In this document: positions 8,349 to 15,693 of the stretch, in pieces
Position numbering within the stretch: position 1 is the stretch's first letter
Layout: each line of letters starts with the position of its first letter
DNA from: an uncultured Clostridium sp.
Lineage (GTDB): Bacteria > Bacillota_I > Bacilli_A > RF39 > UBA660
Direction: 5' to 3'
Assembly: GCA_905199855.1 (NCBI GenBank)
Contig: CAJKHY010000011.1
Location: forward strand, 1 to 29,169
Length of the DNA: 29,169 bases
Made by a program: the position numbers and the translations under genes
The notes under the pieces: model-generated
What the model saw: only the letters and a program-made list of their open reading frames with translations
Told to the model about the DNA's origin: nothing
Databases searched by the model: none

Positions 8349-8624
8349 TTATTCTCCAGTAGTGGAAAGTACGACACGAAAACCATAGTCGTCGTGGTTA
8401 TCACCATAGTCAATGTGATAATAATTATCATTACTTTTATTTGTACATGTTTCGTTACTACTTGTATCATATGTATAACTTACTATTCCTATAGTGCTTC
8501 CCATTTTCAAATACTACATCTATTTGTTCCATGCATTAAATAATTGATATTTATATCTCGGTATCCATAAATAATATGCTAAGACATCTGCTTCAGATAC
8601 TATAGTTTCAACATAGAATTTAAT
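8349..8624 (-). pseudogene. Decayed C-terminal part of an FGE/lectin-fold-like surface protein
   Basis: This fills most of the 490-base space between the nucleoside kinase and rel genes. Minus strand, first frame: an open piece reading SEADVLAYYLWIPRYKYQLF and ending at TAG 8522-8520. A second frame from ATG 8504 runs 51 codons to TAA 8351-8349 and ends YGFRVVLSTTGE. Tryptophan-rich WIPRYKY and a terminal GFRVVL are typical of secreted proteins with a formylglycine-generating-enzyme/C-type-lectin-like fold in gut Firmicutes. The two pieces lie in different frames, the long variable middle is missing and there is no start with a ribosome site, so the gene is broken. The last codons before GFR include AAC CAC GAC GAC, richer in GC than the surroundings. 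The rest of the space (8252-8348) shows nothing I can name. Confidence 0.6.
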
Positions 8625-8655
8625 TTTTTATTTAAGCAAGTTTTAAATTTTATAA

Positions 8656-8685
8656 TAAAAAGAAGTTATTTATCAAAATAACTTC
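8656..8685 (-). terminator. Rho-independent terminator of the nucleoside kinase gene
   Basis: Minus strand: perfect 10-base arms GAAGTTATTT/AAATAACTTC with loop TGAT, then TTTTTATT. The gene's TAA stop lies in the 3' arm of the stem. Confidence 0.8.
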
Positions 8686-10318
8686 CTCCAATAAATTCTC
8701 TTATAATAGAAGTTTTAGGTATTTCTTCACTTGGAATAGGTAGTACAAACTTAAGTATCTCTAATAATCTAGTCGCAGTTAAATATTCAGGATCATCTTC
8801 TAAAACAGAATAAAGAAGTGGTTCTACATAAGTTTTTAAAACTCCAAGTTCATAGGCATAAGAAGTGTTAAAAATTACATCTGCATCATCTTGATAAGGA
8901 AATACATATTTAACTTCTCCTTTTCTTACCTCACTCCAATTATTTAAAGTATGACTAGGATTATATCCTCTTAATCTATTATCTCTAACGATTCTTCTTA
9001 ATAATCTAATATCTGTCATATTAATACGATTATCATTATCTATATTTAAAAACGTTAAAGGACTAATATATATCTTAAATTTATTTTTTTTAGGTATTCC
9101 GCTTGTTAATTCTTCATTTAAAGCATGTAAACCTTCTATTATTAAAATATCATTACTATTCATTTTAATTGTTTTTTTAAACACTTTCTTACCTAGCGAA
9201 AAATCAAATATTGGCGTATCAACTTTTTCACCTTTTAGCAATTTAGTTAAATGATTATTAAACAATTTGATATCTATTGCATTAATGCTCTCATAATCAG
9301 GTTTTCCATTTTCTAATATAGGAGTTTCATCCCTATTTAAGAAATAATCGTCTAATGATAATTGGATAGGATTTAAGCCTAATGTCTTTAAATATAAACT
9401 AAGTTTTTTTGAGGTTGTAGTTTTTCCGGAAGAAGAAGGACCTGAAATTAATACAAACTTAATATTATTATTGTTTAAAGCAATTCTTTCAGCAATAGAT
9501 AATAATTTATAATCTTGCATAATCTCCGACAAATGAATTAGTTCTCCCACTTTATTATTGATAACATATTCATTTAATTCACCTACATTATTAATATGTA
9601 ATACTTTTGCCCACTCACTATATTCTAAAACACTTTTAAAATATTTTTCATGATGTATGTATTTGGTTATTTCTATCTCATCATATATAAAAGGAAATCT
9701 TAATACTACTCCATTTTCTAGTAACGTTAAATCAAAGTATTTAAGTACTGATGTATCATATGGTAATTCACCAATAACATAGTTGTACATACCATCAAAC
9801 TTATATAAAGTTATGAATGACGATGTATTATAAAATAATGTTTTTGCTTTATCCAACCTTTTTATTCTTTTAAAATATTCTATTGCTTCAAGCCTTGAGG
9901 TTTCAATTTTAACAAAAGGTATTGCTCGATTAACTTTATCGATCATAACTTCTTTTATTTTATTTATAATATCTTTGTTTATTGGTTTATCTATTTCACA
10001 AAATATTCCTTTATCAAGTGAGTGTTTAACACTAACTACTGTATCTTTACCAAGAACATCAATTGAAGATGATATAAATAAATTAATTAGCCCTTTTTCA
10101 TATACTCTGTTTCCTATTTTAGAATTAATATCATATAAATATAAAGTCCCACTTTTAATTAAAACATCATTATAAGATACTAATTGATTTTTAAACTTGC
10201 CTATTAAGATATCATAATTATAGTTATCTTTAACATCTTCAATTATTTCTTTTAATTTAACTCCTTTAATATATTCTTTTTTTGTGCCATCTTCAAAAGT
10301 TATTGTTATTGTATCCAT
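8666..10318 (-). CDS. Nucleoside (uridine-type) kinase with N-terminal TGS and synthetase-editing-like domains
   Basis: 550 residues. Residues 1-60 look like a TGS domain (TITFEDGTKKEYIKG), about 80-200 like the second additional domain of threonyl/alanyl-tRNA synthetases, and about 280-500 form a uridine-kinase/phosphoribulokinase-type P-loop domain: GPSSSGKT (293-300), LSLDDYF, then LIIEGLHALN and RLLRRIVRDNR. This fused kinase is a recognised family in Clostridia, Thermotogales and related groups. It presumably phosphorylates a nucleoside in the cytosol; the role of the TGS-like part is not known to me. ATG 10318 has GAGGG upstream and a consensus-like promoter at 10345-10373. Confidence 0.85.
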   Translation of the reverse strand: MDTITITFEDGTKKEYIKGVKLKEIIEDVKDNYNYDILIGKFKNQLVSYNDVLIKSGTLYLYDINSKIGNRVYEKGLINLFISSSIDVLGKDTVVSVKHSLDKGIFCEIDKPINKDIINKIKEVMIDKVNRAIPFVKIETSRLEAIEYFKRIKRLDKAKTLFYNTSSFITLYKFDGMYNYVIGELPYDTSVLKYFDLTLLENGVVLRFPFIYDEIEITKYIHHEKYFKSVLEYSEWAKVLHINNVGELNEYVINNKVGELIHLSEIMQDYKLLSIAERIALNNNNIKFVLISGPSSSGKTTTSKKLSLYLKTLGLNPIQLSLDDYFLNRDETPILENGKPDYESINAIDIKLFNNHLTKLLKGEKVDTPIFDFSLGKKVFKKTIKMNSNDILIIEGLHALNEELTSGIPKKNKFKIYISPLTFLNIDNDNRINMTDIRLLRRIVRDNRLRGYNPSHTLNNWSEVRKGEVKYVFPYQDDADVIFNTSYAYELGVLKTYVEPLLYSVLEDDPEYLTATRLLEILKFVLPIPSEEIPKTSIIREFIGGSYFDK

Positions 10319-10344
10319 TTTTATCCCTCTATTCTTATATTTAT

Positions 10345-10373
10345 ATTATAGCAAATATGTTTTATTTTGTCAT
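10345..10373 (-). promoter_or_regulatory. Promoter of the nucleoside kinase gene
   Basis: Minus strand ATGACA (10373-10368), 17-base spacer, TATAAT (10350-10345); matches sigma-A consensus at 11 of 12 positions. Confidence 0.75.
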
Positions 10374-10427
10374 TCATATTTATACATATTTTAGTATTTT
10401 TTTACTTAAAATAATATTGGTGATAAT

Positions 10428-11006
10428 ATGAATCTAGTTCCAGTAGTTATTGAAAAAAGTAATTTGGGTGAAAGAAGTTATGATATATATTCGAGATTAC
10501 TTAAAGATAGAATTATTATTCTAAATGGTGAAATTGATGATAACACTTCAAATAGTATTGTTGCTCAATTACTTTATTTAGATAGTTTGAATAATGAAGA
10601 TATTTCTATTTATATTAATTCTCCAGGTGGTTCTATTACTTCCGGAATGGCAATTTATGATACGATGAATTATATTAAAAGTGATGTATCTACTATATGT
10701 ATTGGGATATCTGCTTCGATGGCTGCATTCATTCTAGCTTGTGGTACAAGAGGTAAAAGATATATTCTTCCTAACAGTGAAGTTATGATCCATCAACCCT
10801 TAGGAGGGGCTCAAGGTCAAGCTACTGATATTAAAATCGCCGCGGATAGAATAATAAGATTAAAAGAACGTTTGAATACTATATTAGCAAAGAAAACAGG
10901 AAAAAGTTTAAAACAAATAGCAAACGACACTGAAAGAGATAATTTTATGACTTCAAATGAAGCTTTAAATTATGGAATTGTTGATAAGATTATAGAAAAA
11001 AAGTAA
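10428..11006 (+). CDS. clpP: ATP-dependent Clp protease proteolytic subunit
   Basis: 192 residues, normal length. ClpP forms the tetradecameric serine-protease barrel fed by ClpX/ClpC. The catalytic triad is visible: Ser97 in GISASMAAF, His122 in VMIHQP and Asp171 in DTERDNF. Also seen: the YINSPGGSIT strand and PLGGAQGQATDI around the handle region. GGTGAT precedes ATG 10428 by 3-4 bases. It is transcribed alone, divergent from the kinase gene and convergent with the Rnf operon. No CtsR-like operator (direct heptad repeats) was seen upstream. Confidence 0.96.
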   Translation: MNLVPVVIEKSNLGERSYDIYSRLLKDRIIILNGEIDDNTSNSIVAQLLYLDSLNNEDISIYINSPGGSITSGMAIYDTMNYIKSDVSTICIGISASMAAFILACGTRGKRYILPNSEVMIHQPLGGAQGQATDIKIAADRIIRLKERLNTILAKKTGKSLKQIANDTERDNFMTSNEALNYGIVDKIIEKK

Positions 11007-11035
11007 CTATTTTCATCTATAATCTTGATTTTTAT
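10986..11035 (+). terminator. Weak terminator after clpP
   Basis: AAGATTATAG (10986-10995) pairs with CTATAATCTT (11017-11026) across a long partly pairing loop, followed by GATTTTTAT. The stem includes the end of the clpP frame. Confidence 0.45.
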
Positions 11036-11044
11036 ATATAAAAT

Positions 11045-11308
11045 TCATTTTAATATATCATTAATTTTATTTATTACTTCTTCTTTATTTTTCATAGGCT
11101 TACACTTTAAAACATTATCTTTGTTTTCAAGTATTTTTAAAGCCATATTATCACAATTAATAAAACCACAAACACCACAATTATAATGAGGAAGCAAATT
11201 AAATATTTCTTCTTTTTTATCTATCTTTTTATCTACTTTATTAGATACATTTACTAATATAATACTTATTATAAAGGCAATAATAGTAAATATAATAACG
11301 CCTATCAT
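11045..11308 (-). CDS. rnfB: Truncated-form RnfB: membrane anchor plus [4Fe-4S] domain only
   Basis: 87 residues from ATG 11308; this ATG overlaps the TGA of the upstream microprotein (ATGA), which decides the start over GTG 11320. Residues 2-23 form one membrane helix. The rest holds the RnfB-type cluster motif NCGVCGFINC-(16)-C, i.e. C-x2-C-x4-C-x16-C. In typical RnfB this is followed by two or more ferredoxin-like [4Fe-4S] domains; none exists here and the stop is clean. In Rnf, RnfB takes electrons from ferredoxin and passes them to the membrane RnfA/RnfE pair. How this short form meets ferredoxin is unclear. Last gene of the operon, as in the usual rnfCDGEAB order. Confidence 0.85.
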   Translation of the reverse strand: MIGVIIFTIIAFIISIILVNVSNKVDKKIDKKEEIFNLLPHYNCGVCGFINCDNMALKILENKDNVLKCKPMKNKEEVINKINDILK

Positions 11309-11424
11309 TTTTTTAAACACCTACAATTCTTACAATCTAAATCACATTTATTATTTTTATTATTTATCTTATATAAACACATAGTTAATATAATTAACAA
11401 AATAAGCAATATAAAACCAATCAT
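11305..11424 (-). CDS. Cys-rich 39-residue membrane microprotein between rnfA and rnfB
   Basis: ATG 11424 overlaps the rnfA TGA (ATGA) and the TGA at 11307-11305 overlaps the rnfB ATG in the same way, so translation is coupled on both sides. Residues 1-20 are a membrane helix (MIGFILLILLIILTMCLY); the C-terminal tail holds four Cys in the spacing C-x3-C-x2-C-x-C (KCDLDCKNCRC). It resembles the small single-span, Cys-rich proteins seen beside FeoB. The operon position suggests a subunit or assembly factor of Rnf, perhaps binding metal or a cluster. I know of no described Rnf subunit like it; function is inference. Confidence 0.72.
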   Translation of the reverse strand: MIGFILLILLIILTMCLYKINNKNNKCDLDCKNCRCLKK

Positions 11425-11990
11425 CTTATAGTAAATCTTGCAAATAACATAGCCATAATAGCAATTGTTATGAGGTCAAGAGGTACTCCTTTATAATTAT
11501 TATTTATTTCATTTTTATCTAATTCTTCTCTAATTGTAGAAAATAAATATAAGATAAAAGTAAATCCTAAACTACTGCCTAAACTATAAATAAGTGTTTC
11601 TAATAAGTTGTAATTATTACTAATGTTTAATAAATTTATTCCTAATACTGCACAGTTAGTAGTAATAAGGGGCAAGTATATACCAAGATTATTATATAAT
11701 TTTTCGTTTTTTTTCTTTATTATTATTTCTAATATTTGGACATTCGAGGCTATCACAAAGATAAACATAATATTAGTTAAGTATGTAGAGTTAGTTGGTT
11801 CTAATATTAAGTAATAGATTAGATATGTAATAATACTAGATAGCACTGTCACCATTGTTACGGATAATCCCATCGAAATTGCATTCTTTTTAGTATTGGA
11901 TGTTCCTAGAAAGGGACATAATCCTAAGAATTTAGTTAAAACTACATTTTCTACTAGGAATGCACTTAAGAATATACTAATTAATTTCAT
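11421..11990 (-). CDS. rnfA: Rnf complex subunit A
   Basis: 189 residues, six membrane helices, RnfA/NqrE family. It forms with RnfE the membrane core that binds an intramembrane [2Fe-2S] cluster. The two conserved cysteines are present in LTKFLGLCPFLGTS (first helix end) and LPLITTNCAVLG (about residue 110). ATG 11990 follows GAGGTGG by 5 bases; GTG 11999 overlaps that site. It overlaps rnfE by 14 bases. Confidence 0.95.
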   Translation of the reverse strand: MKLISIFLSAFLVENVVLTKFLGLCPFLGTSNTKKNAISMGLSVTMVTVLSSIITYLIYYLILEPTNSTYLTNIMFIFVIASNVQILEIIIKKKNEKLYNNLGIYLPLITTNCAVLGINLLNISNNYNLLETLIYSLGSSLGFTFILYLFSTIREELDKNEINNNYKGVPLDLITIAIMAMLFARFTIR

Positions 11991-12591
11991 TATTACCACC
12001 TCTATTTAAAAATGCTATGAGCAATCCTAATATTAAGAATGCTCCTGCAGGAGATACAAATATAGGGTTATTAAATAATAATATATTAGGTAATTTGATT
12101 ATTAGTTTGAAGCCTAATACACTACTTAGTTTGTCTATTATGGTAATTGTACCTGTTCCAAATACTTCTCTAATAAAACTAATTAACATTAAGGATAACG
12201 TATAAGATGAACCCATTTTGAAGCCATCAATTATACTCGGTAATACTTTATTTTTTGAAGCATAGTTTATGGCTCTTCCCAAAACAATACAGTTAACAAT
12301 TATTAAAGATATATATATTCCAAAACTAGAAGAAATACTTGGTAAATATTTTTTTAAAATTATATCTAATGTTGTTACTAGAGTGGAAATAATTAATATA
12401 TATGCTGGAATCATAATGGTTTTAGAAATTATATTTCTAAGTAGAGATATTATCATATTAGATAAGACTAAGATTAAGGTAACACTTAAACCCATAATAA
12501 TACCATTTTCTAAGGTTGTGGTTATGGCTAGGGAGGAACATAGTCCTAGCATTAAGCCAAATATAGGTCCTTCTTTTAATATTTTTTTCAT
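11977..12591 (-). CDS. rnfE: Rnf complex subunit E
   Basis: 204 residues, six membrane helices, RnfE/NqrD family, partner of RnfA. Conserved features: LGLCSSLA near residue 17, IPAYILIISTLVTTLDI, and LIIVNCIVLGRA near residue 100; the two Cys are the cluster ligands. C-terminal PAGAFLILGLLIAF is also typical. AGGAGT precedes ATG 12591. Confidence 0.95.
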   Translation of the reverse strand: MKKILKEGPIFGLMLGLCSSLAITTTLENGIIMGLSVTLILVLSNMIISLLRNIISKTIMIPAYILIISTLVTTLDIILKKYLPSISSSFGIYISLIIVNCIVLGRAINYASKNKVLPSIIDGFKMGSSYTLSLMLISFIREVFGTGTITIIDKLSSVLGFKLIIKLPNILLFNNPIFVSPAGAFLILGLLIAFLNRGGNNEIN

Positions 12592-12619
12592 TTGTTTTTA
12601 CTCCTATTCTTTTTGTCTT

Positions 12620-12703
12620 TTATGATACTATGTATAGTATTAATGAGCAGATGAAGGCTAGTATTGTTAATACTAAAATTGATTTTATATTTTCTTTTTT
12701 CAT
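12620..12703 (-). CDS. 27-residue membrane microprotein in the rnfG position
   Basis: ATG 12703 lies 6 bases after the stop of the rnfD-rnfG fusion, with AAAGGA upstream inside the fusion's end; the frame closes with TAA at 12622-12620. The product is MKKEN followed by one hydrophobic helix (SILVLTILAFICSLILYIV). It looks like the N-terminal anchor of RnfG with the FMN domain missing, exactly where rnfG normally sits. That FMN domain is found instead at the end of the preceding gene. It may be a retained anchor microprotein or a vestige; the intact frame and ribosome site favour translation. Confidence 0.6.
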   Translation of the reverse strand: MKKENIKSILVLTILAFICSLILYIVS

Positions 12704-12709
12704 GTTATC

Positions 12710-14149
12710 TTATCCTTTGTGATACTTTAATGTATCTTTTACCATTTCTTTTAAATATTTAGAAGTATAAGTAGCCCCACTGACAGCATCTACACTATCT
12801 AAGTTATTTTGATTATCAATTAATTTATCTAAGTAATTAGTATTTTTAATCATACTATCATAGTAATGATCTAATGTATCCAGTATTTCTATATTTGTTA
12901 CTTTATTATTTTTGATAGTAATTTTAGCATGAATAGAATCAGGACTCATAAAACCTTTATGTTTTACTTCATAAATAGTACTATCTTTGCTTATTTCTTT
13001 ATTTATCACTTGTAAATTAGTTTTATCTTCTACTACGTTGTTTATTTTTTTTACGTTTGCAGAAATTATCATAGACATTACAAATATTATAGTTAGGATA
13101 ATAATTGTATATAATGATCTAAGCATTTTAGAAAATCTTACATTAATAGATATTTTATTAATAATTGGCACAAATAAGTTCATTACTAGAATTGAAGTTA
13201 ATACCCCTTCAGGAAATGGTGTTAAAAATCTTAATGTTACTGTTAAAAGTCCCAATAATAATCCATATATTTTTTGTCCAAAGTCTGTTATTGGACTAGT
13301 AACAGGATCCGTCGCCATGAAGATGGCCCCAAAGAATAAACCACCACTTAATATTTGAAACATTGGATACCATAGACCCACTCCATTAAGTAAGCCAATA
13401 ATTGAGGTCATAACTAAAACTGTTAGAATATAATATATTGGGATTCTCCATTTCACTGATTTTTTTACTATTAGATAAATAAAACCAATAATGCATAATA
13501 AGGCACTTGTTTCACCTATTGCTCCAGGGATGTTTCCAATAAAGAAGTTTAGTAATCCTCCGTAAGGTTTAACTACGGTATCATAGGTTCCTAAGTATTT
13601 TAAGTTGTCAAAATTGGTTAATGGAGTGGCTCCACTGATGGCATCTATTGTCTTTTCATAAGTGTTTAAATATCCACCAGCATTCATAATCAAGGATGAA
13701 TATGCAGTGATAATGAATAGTCTTCCTATTAATGCTGGATTAAAAATATTTTTGCCTATGCCTCCATAGATTAGTTTGCCAATAAATGTTGCAAAGATAC
13801 TACCAAATATGAGTGCTGTAATTGGAGTGTTTATTGGTAATATTAATGTAAGCATTATCGCAGGGATAATACCATGGCTATTTTTTATTAGATATTTGGT
13901 ATTTTTATTTTTTTCTTTTATTCTAAACCAAATATATTCTGTTAAACAAGAAGTGATAATCGATACGATTAACATTATAAGTGGTTTAAATAAGGTGTAG
14001 ATATTGAAATTATTTTTGCATGCCATGATACCATTTTTATAAAAGCTATATATTATAATAGGTATTAGAGCAATGATAAAGTTATTCATTATCTTATTAG
14101 TGGTGTTATTACTTTTTAAATAGTTACCTGTTCTTTCTTGAAATTTCAT
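12710..14149 (-). CDS. rnfD: RnfD fused to an RnfG-type FMN-binding domain
   Basis: 479 residues, longer than RnfD alone (about 310-350). Residues 1-365 are the polytopic RnfD part, with the flavin-site motif DAISGATPLT (Thr175), KPYGGLLNFFIGN, and FMATDPVTSPIT. Residues about 370-479 are an extracytoplasmic FMN-binding domain of the RnfG/NqrC type, ending SVDAVSGATYTSKYL, whose final Thr (about 462) is the expected covalent FMN attachment site. A downstream separate rnfG is absent, replaced by a 27-residue frame. So one chain appears to carry both covalent flavins. ATG 14149 overlaps the rnfC stop by one base. Confidence 0.9.
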   Translation of the reverse strand: MKFQERTGNYLKSNNTTNKIMNNFIIALIPIIIYSFYKNGIMACKNNFNIYTLFKPLIMLIVSIITSCLTEYIWFRIKEKNKNTKYLIKNSHGIIPAIMLTLILPINTPITALIFGSIFATFIGKLIYGGIGKNIFNPALIGRLFIITAYSSLIMNAGGYLNTYEKTIDAISGATPLTNFDNLKYLGTYDTVVKPYGGLLNFFIGNIPGAIGETSALLCIIGFIYLIVKKSVKWRIPIYYILTVLVMTSIIGLLNGVGLWYPMFQILSGGLFFGAIFMATDPVTSPITDFGQKIYGLLLGLLTVTLRFLTPFPEGVLTSILVMNLFVPIINKISINVRFSKMLRSLYTIIILTIIFVMSMIISANVKKINNVVEDKTNLQVINKEISKDSTIYEVKHKGFMSPDSIHAKITIKNNKVTNIEILDTLDHYYDSMIKNTNYLDKLIDNQNNLDSVDAVSGATYTSKYLKEMVKDTLKYHKG

Positions 14150-15423
14150 TATTTTGCCTCCGTTCTAAGTTTGTTTTTGGCTTCTTTGACATATTCTCTT
14201 AGTTCTATTTTAGCTGGGCAAATATAAGAACATAGGCCACATTCGATGCATTCAGTGCATTTTAATTTTTTTAGGGCGCTTATATCATTTATATTTTGTT
14301 TGATTAAGATTGGTATTAAGTTTGCTGGACAGACACTGGCACATTTACCACATGAGATACATTCGGTTGGTTTAGCAAAGTTGTCTTCCATGACAATGAC
14401 ACAGTTTAAATCTTTGGTAACAATTAATTCGTCAGTGGGAATGCTTGTCCCCATCATTGGTCCTCCAGCAATTAGTAAAGGCTTATTTAATTTTTTATAT
14501 CCCCCAATATTGTCTATCATTTCATTTATTGATGCTCCAATTTTTACTTTAACATTGGATGGTGTTTTAATTAATGGTCCTGTTATGGTAATTACTCTTT
14601 CGGTTAGTGGTCTATTATATTTTAGCATTTCATAAATAGCATAAATGGTAGATACGTTGCTTACTAGAATGCCAATTTCGGTAGGATATTTTTTATATTT
14701 AAGTCCAAACACTTCATCTATTGTGTTTCTTTCCCATCCATTAGGATAACCATTTCTAACTAAGGATAATTTGATATTGGGATATGTTCCTAAATGTTTA
14801 TTAAAAATATTAATTACATCAGTATACTCTTCATTAATGGCTATATAGGCTTCTTTAATGTTCATTATTTCTAAGATGGCATCGATGCTTTCTAATATTT
14901 CATCGGTTTTTTCTTTCATTAAAGCATAATCTGCGGTTACAAATGGTTCGCATTCAACTCCATTTACTAGTAGGCATTTATAGTTATCACATATTTTATA
15001 TTTAATGAATGTTGGAAAATCACTACCTCCTAGTCCTGTGATACCATGAGTTCTTAGCATTTCTAAAAATTCTTCTTTAGAATAATTACTAATATCTTTT
15101 TTGTAGCCTCTTCTATCTTCGTATTTTTCTTTAAAGTCGTTTTCGATAACAATGCATTTGATTTTGTTTCCATTGTTAATTATTCTTTTGTTTCCTGAAA
15201 CAACATAACCTGATACTGAGGAATGTATTGGAAAATTAATACTTTTATTAATAGCAATAACACTACCTTTATAAACATAATCTCCTTCTTTAACTAAATG
15301 AGTATATTTGACACCATTTTTACTTTCAAGTGGTATATATATTACTTGAGGTTTTGTATATTCTACTATTCTTTTATTACTTGTACTTTTTTTTATATTT
15401 GGTATTTTTACTATTTTGCTCAA
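14149..15423 (-). CDS. rnfC: Rnf complex subunit C (NADH-binding, [4Fe-4S])
   Basis: 424 residues. RnfC is the peripheral subunit that reduces NAD with FMN and two [4Fe-4S] clusters. Seen: TGLGGSDFPTFIKY (nucleotide/FMN site, about residue 130), NGVECEPFVTADY, and two C-terminal clusters (CISCGKCASVCP and CTECIECGLCSYICP). The start is TTG 15423: AGGAGTGAT lies 7 bases upstream, no ATG or GTG is close, and the N-terminal sequence IVKIPNIKKST fits family starts. First gene of the operon. Confidence 0.94.
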   Translation of the reverse strand: MSKIVKIPNIKKSTSNKRIVEYTKPQVIYIPLESKNGVKYTHLVKEGDYVYKGSVIAINKSINFPIHSSVSGYVVSGNKRIINNGNKIKCIVIENDFKEKYEDRRGYKKDISNYSKEEFLEMLRTHGITGLGGSDFPTFIKYKICDNYKCLLVNGVECEPFVTADYALMKEKTDEILESIDAILEIMNIKEAYIAINEEYTDVINIFNKHLGTYPNIKLSLVRNGYPNGWERNTIDEVFGLKYKKYPTEIGILVSNVSTIYAIYEMLKYNRPLTERVITITGPLIKTPSNVKVKIGASINEMIDNIGGYKKLNKPLLIAGGPMMGTSIPTDELIVTKDLNCVIVMEDNFAKPTECISCGKCASVCPANLIPILIKQNINDISALKKLKCTECIECGLCSYICPAKIELREYVKEAKNKLRTEAK

Positions 15424-15448
15424 AATATCACTCCTAATTCTTTCCTTA

Positions 15449-15454
15449 ATTATA
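15449..15454 (-). promoter_or_regulatory. Probable -10 of the Rnf operon
   Basis: TATAAT on the minus strand, 26 bases before the TTG of rnfC; the -35 region is a T-rich stretch without a clear hexamer. Confidence 0.45.
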
Positions 15455-15530
15455 CATTTTTTTTTAAAAAAAGAAAAGATAAAAATGTATATATTTAAAA
15501 AAAATGGCCATAATTATAAATGGTGATAGA

Positions 15531-15674
15531 ATGAAAAAGAAAAATAATGATTCTAAATGTAAATGCCATGAAATAGATGTAAATGATGTTACTAAAGAGG
15601 AAAGTGCTTTAGAGGATGCTAATTATGACATGGATGAAGATTTAGAAGAAGAAGAAGAAGAAGAAAACGAATAA
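15531..15674 (+). CDS. Small acidic protein, 47 residues
   Basis: ATG 15531 is preceded by GGTGAT at 4-5 bases, the strong type used by neighbours. The product begins MKKKNN, has a CKCH motif near residues 10-13, and ends in a long acidic tail (DEDL, seven Glu, NE). No family recognised. It could bind metal or a basic partner. It is opposite in strand to both neighbours and ends within a terminator-like hairpin. The codon-scale GAA repeat could change length by slippage. Confidence 0.5.
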   Translation: MKKKNNDSKCKCHEIDVNDVTKEESALEDANYDMDEDLEEEEEEENE

Positions 15675-15692
15675 GTTCTCTTCTTCTTTTTA
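15645..15692. terminator. Bidirectional GAA/TTC terminator-like hairpin
   Basis: The GAAGAAGAA run at the end of the small acidic gene pairs with TTCTTCTT around 15680-15688, which is followed by T on the plus strand. On the minus strand the same stem lies just after the CapA-like gene. Confidence 0.4.
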
Positions 15693-15693
15693 G

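Noticed and set aside
15448..15510. Poly-A/poly-T stretch as a phase-variation tract for rnfC
   Set aside because: A and T runs of this length are common throughout this AT-rich window, so length alone is not informative.
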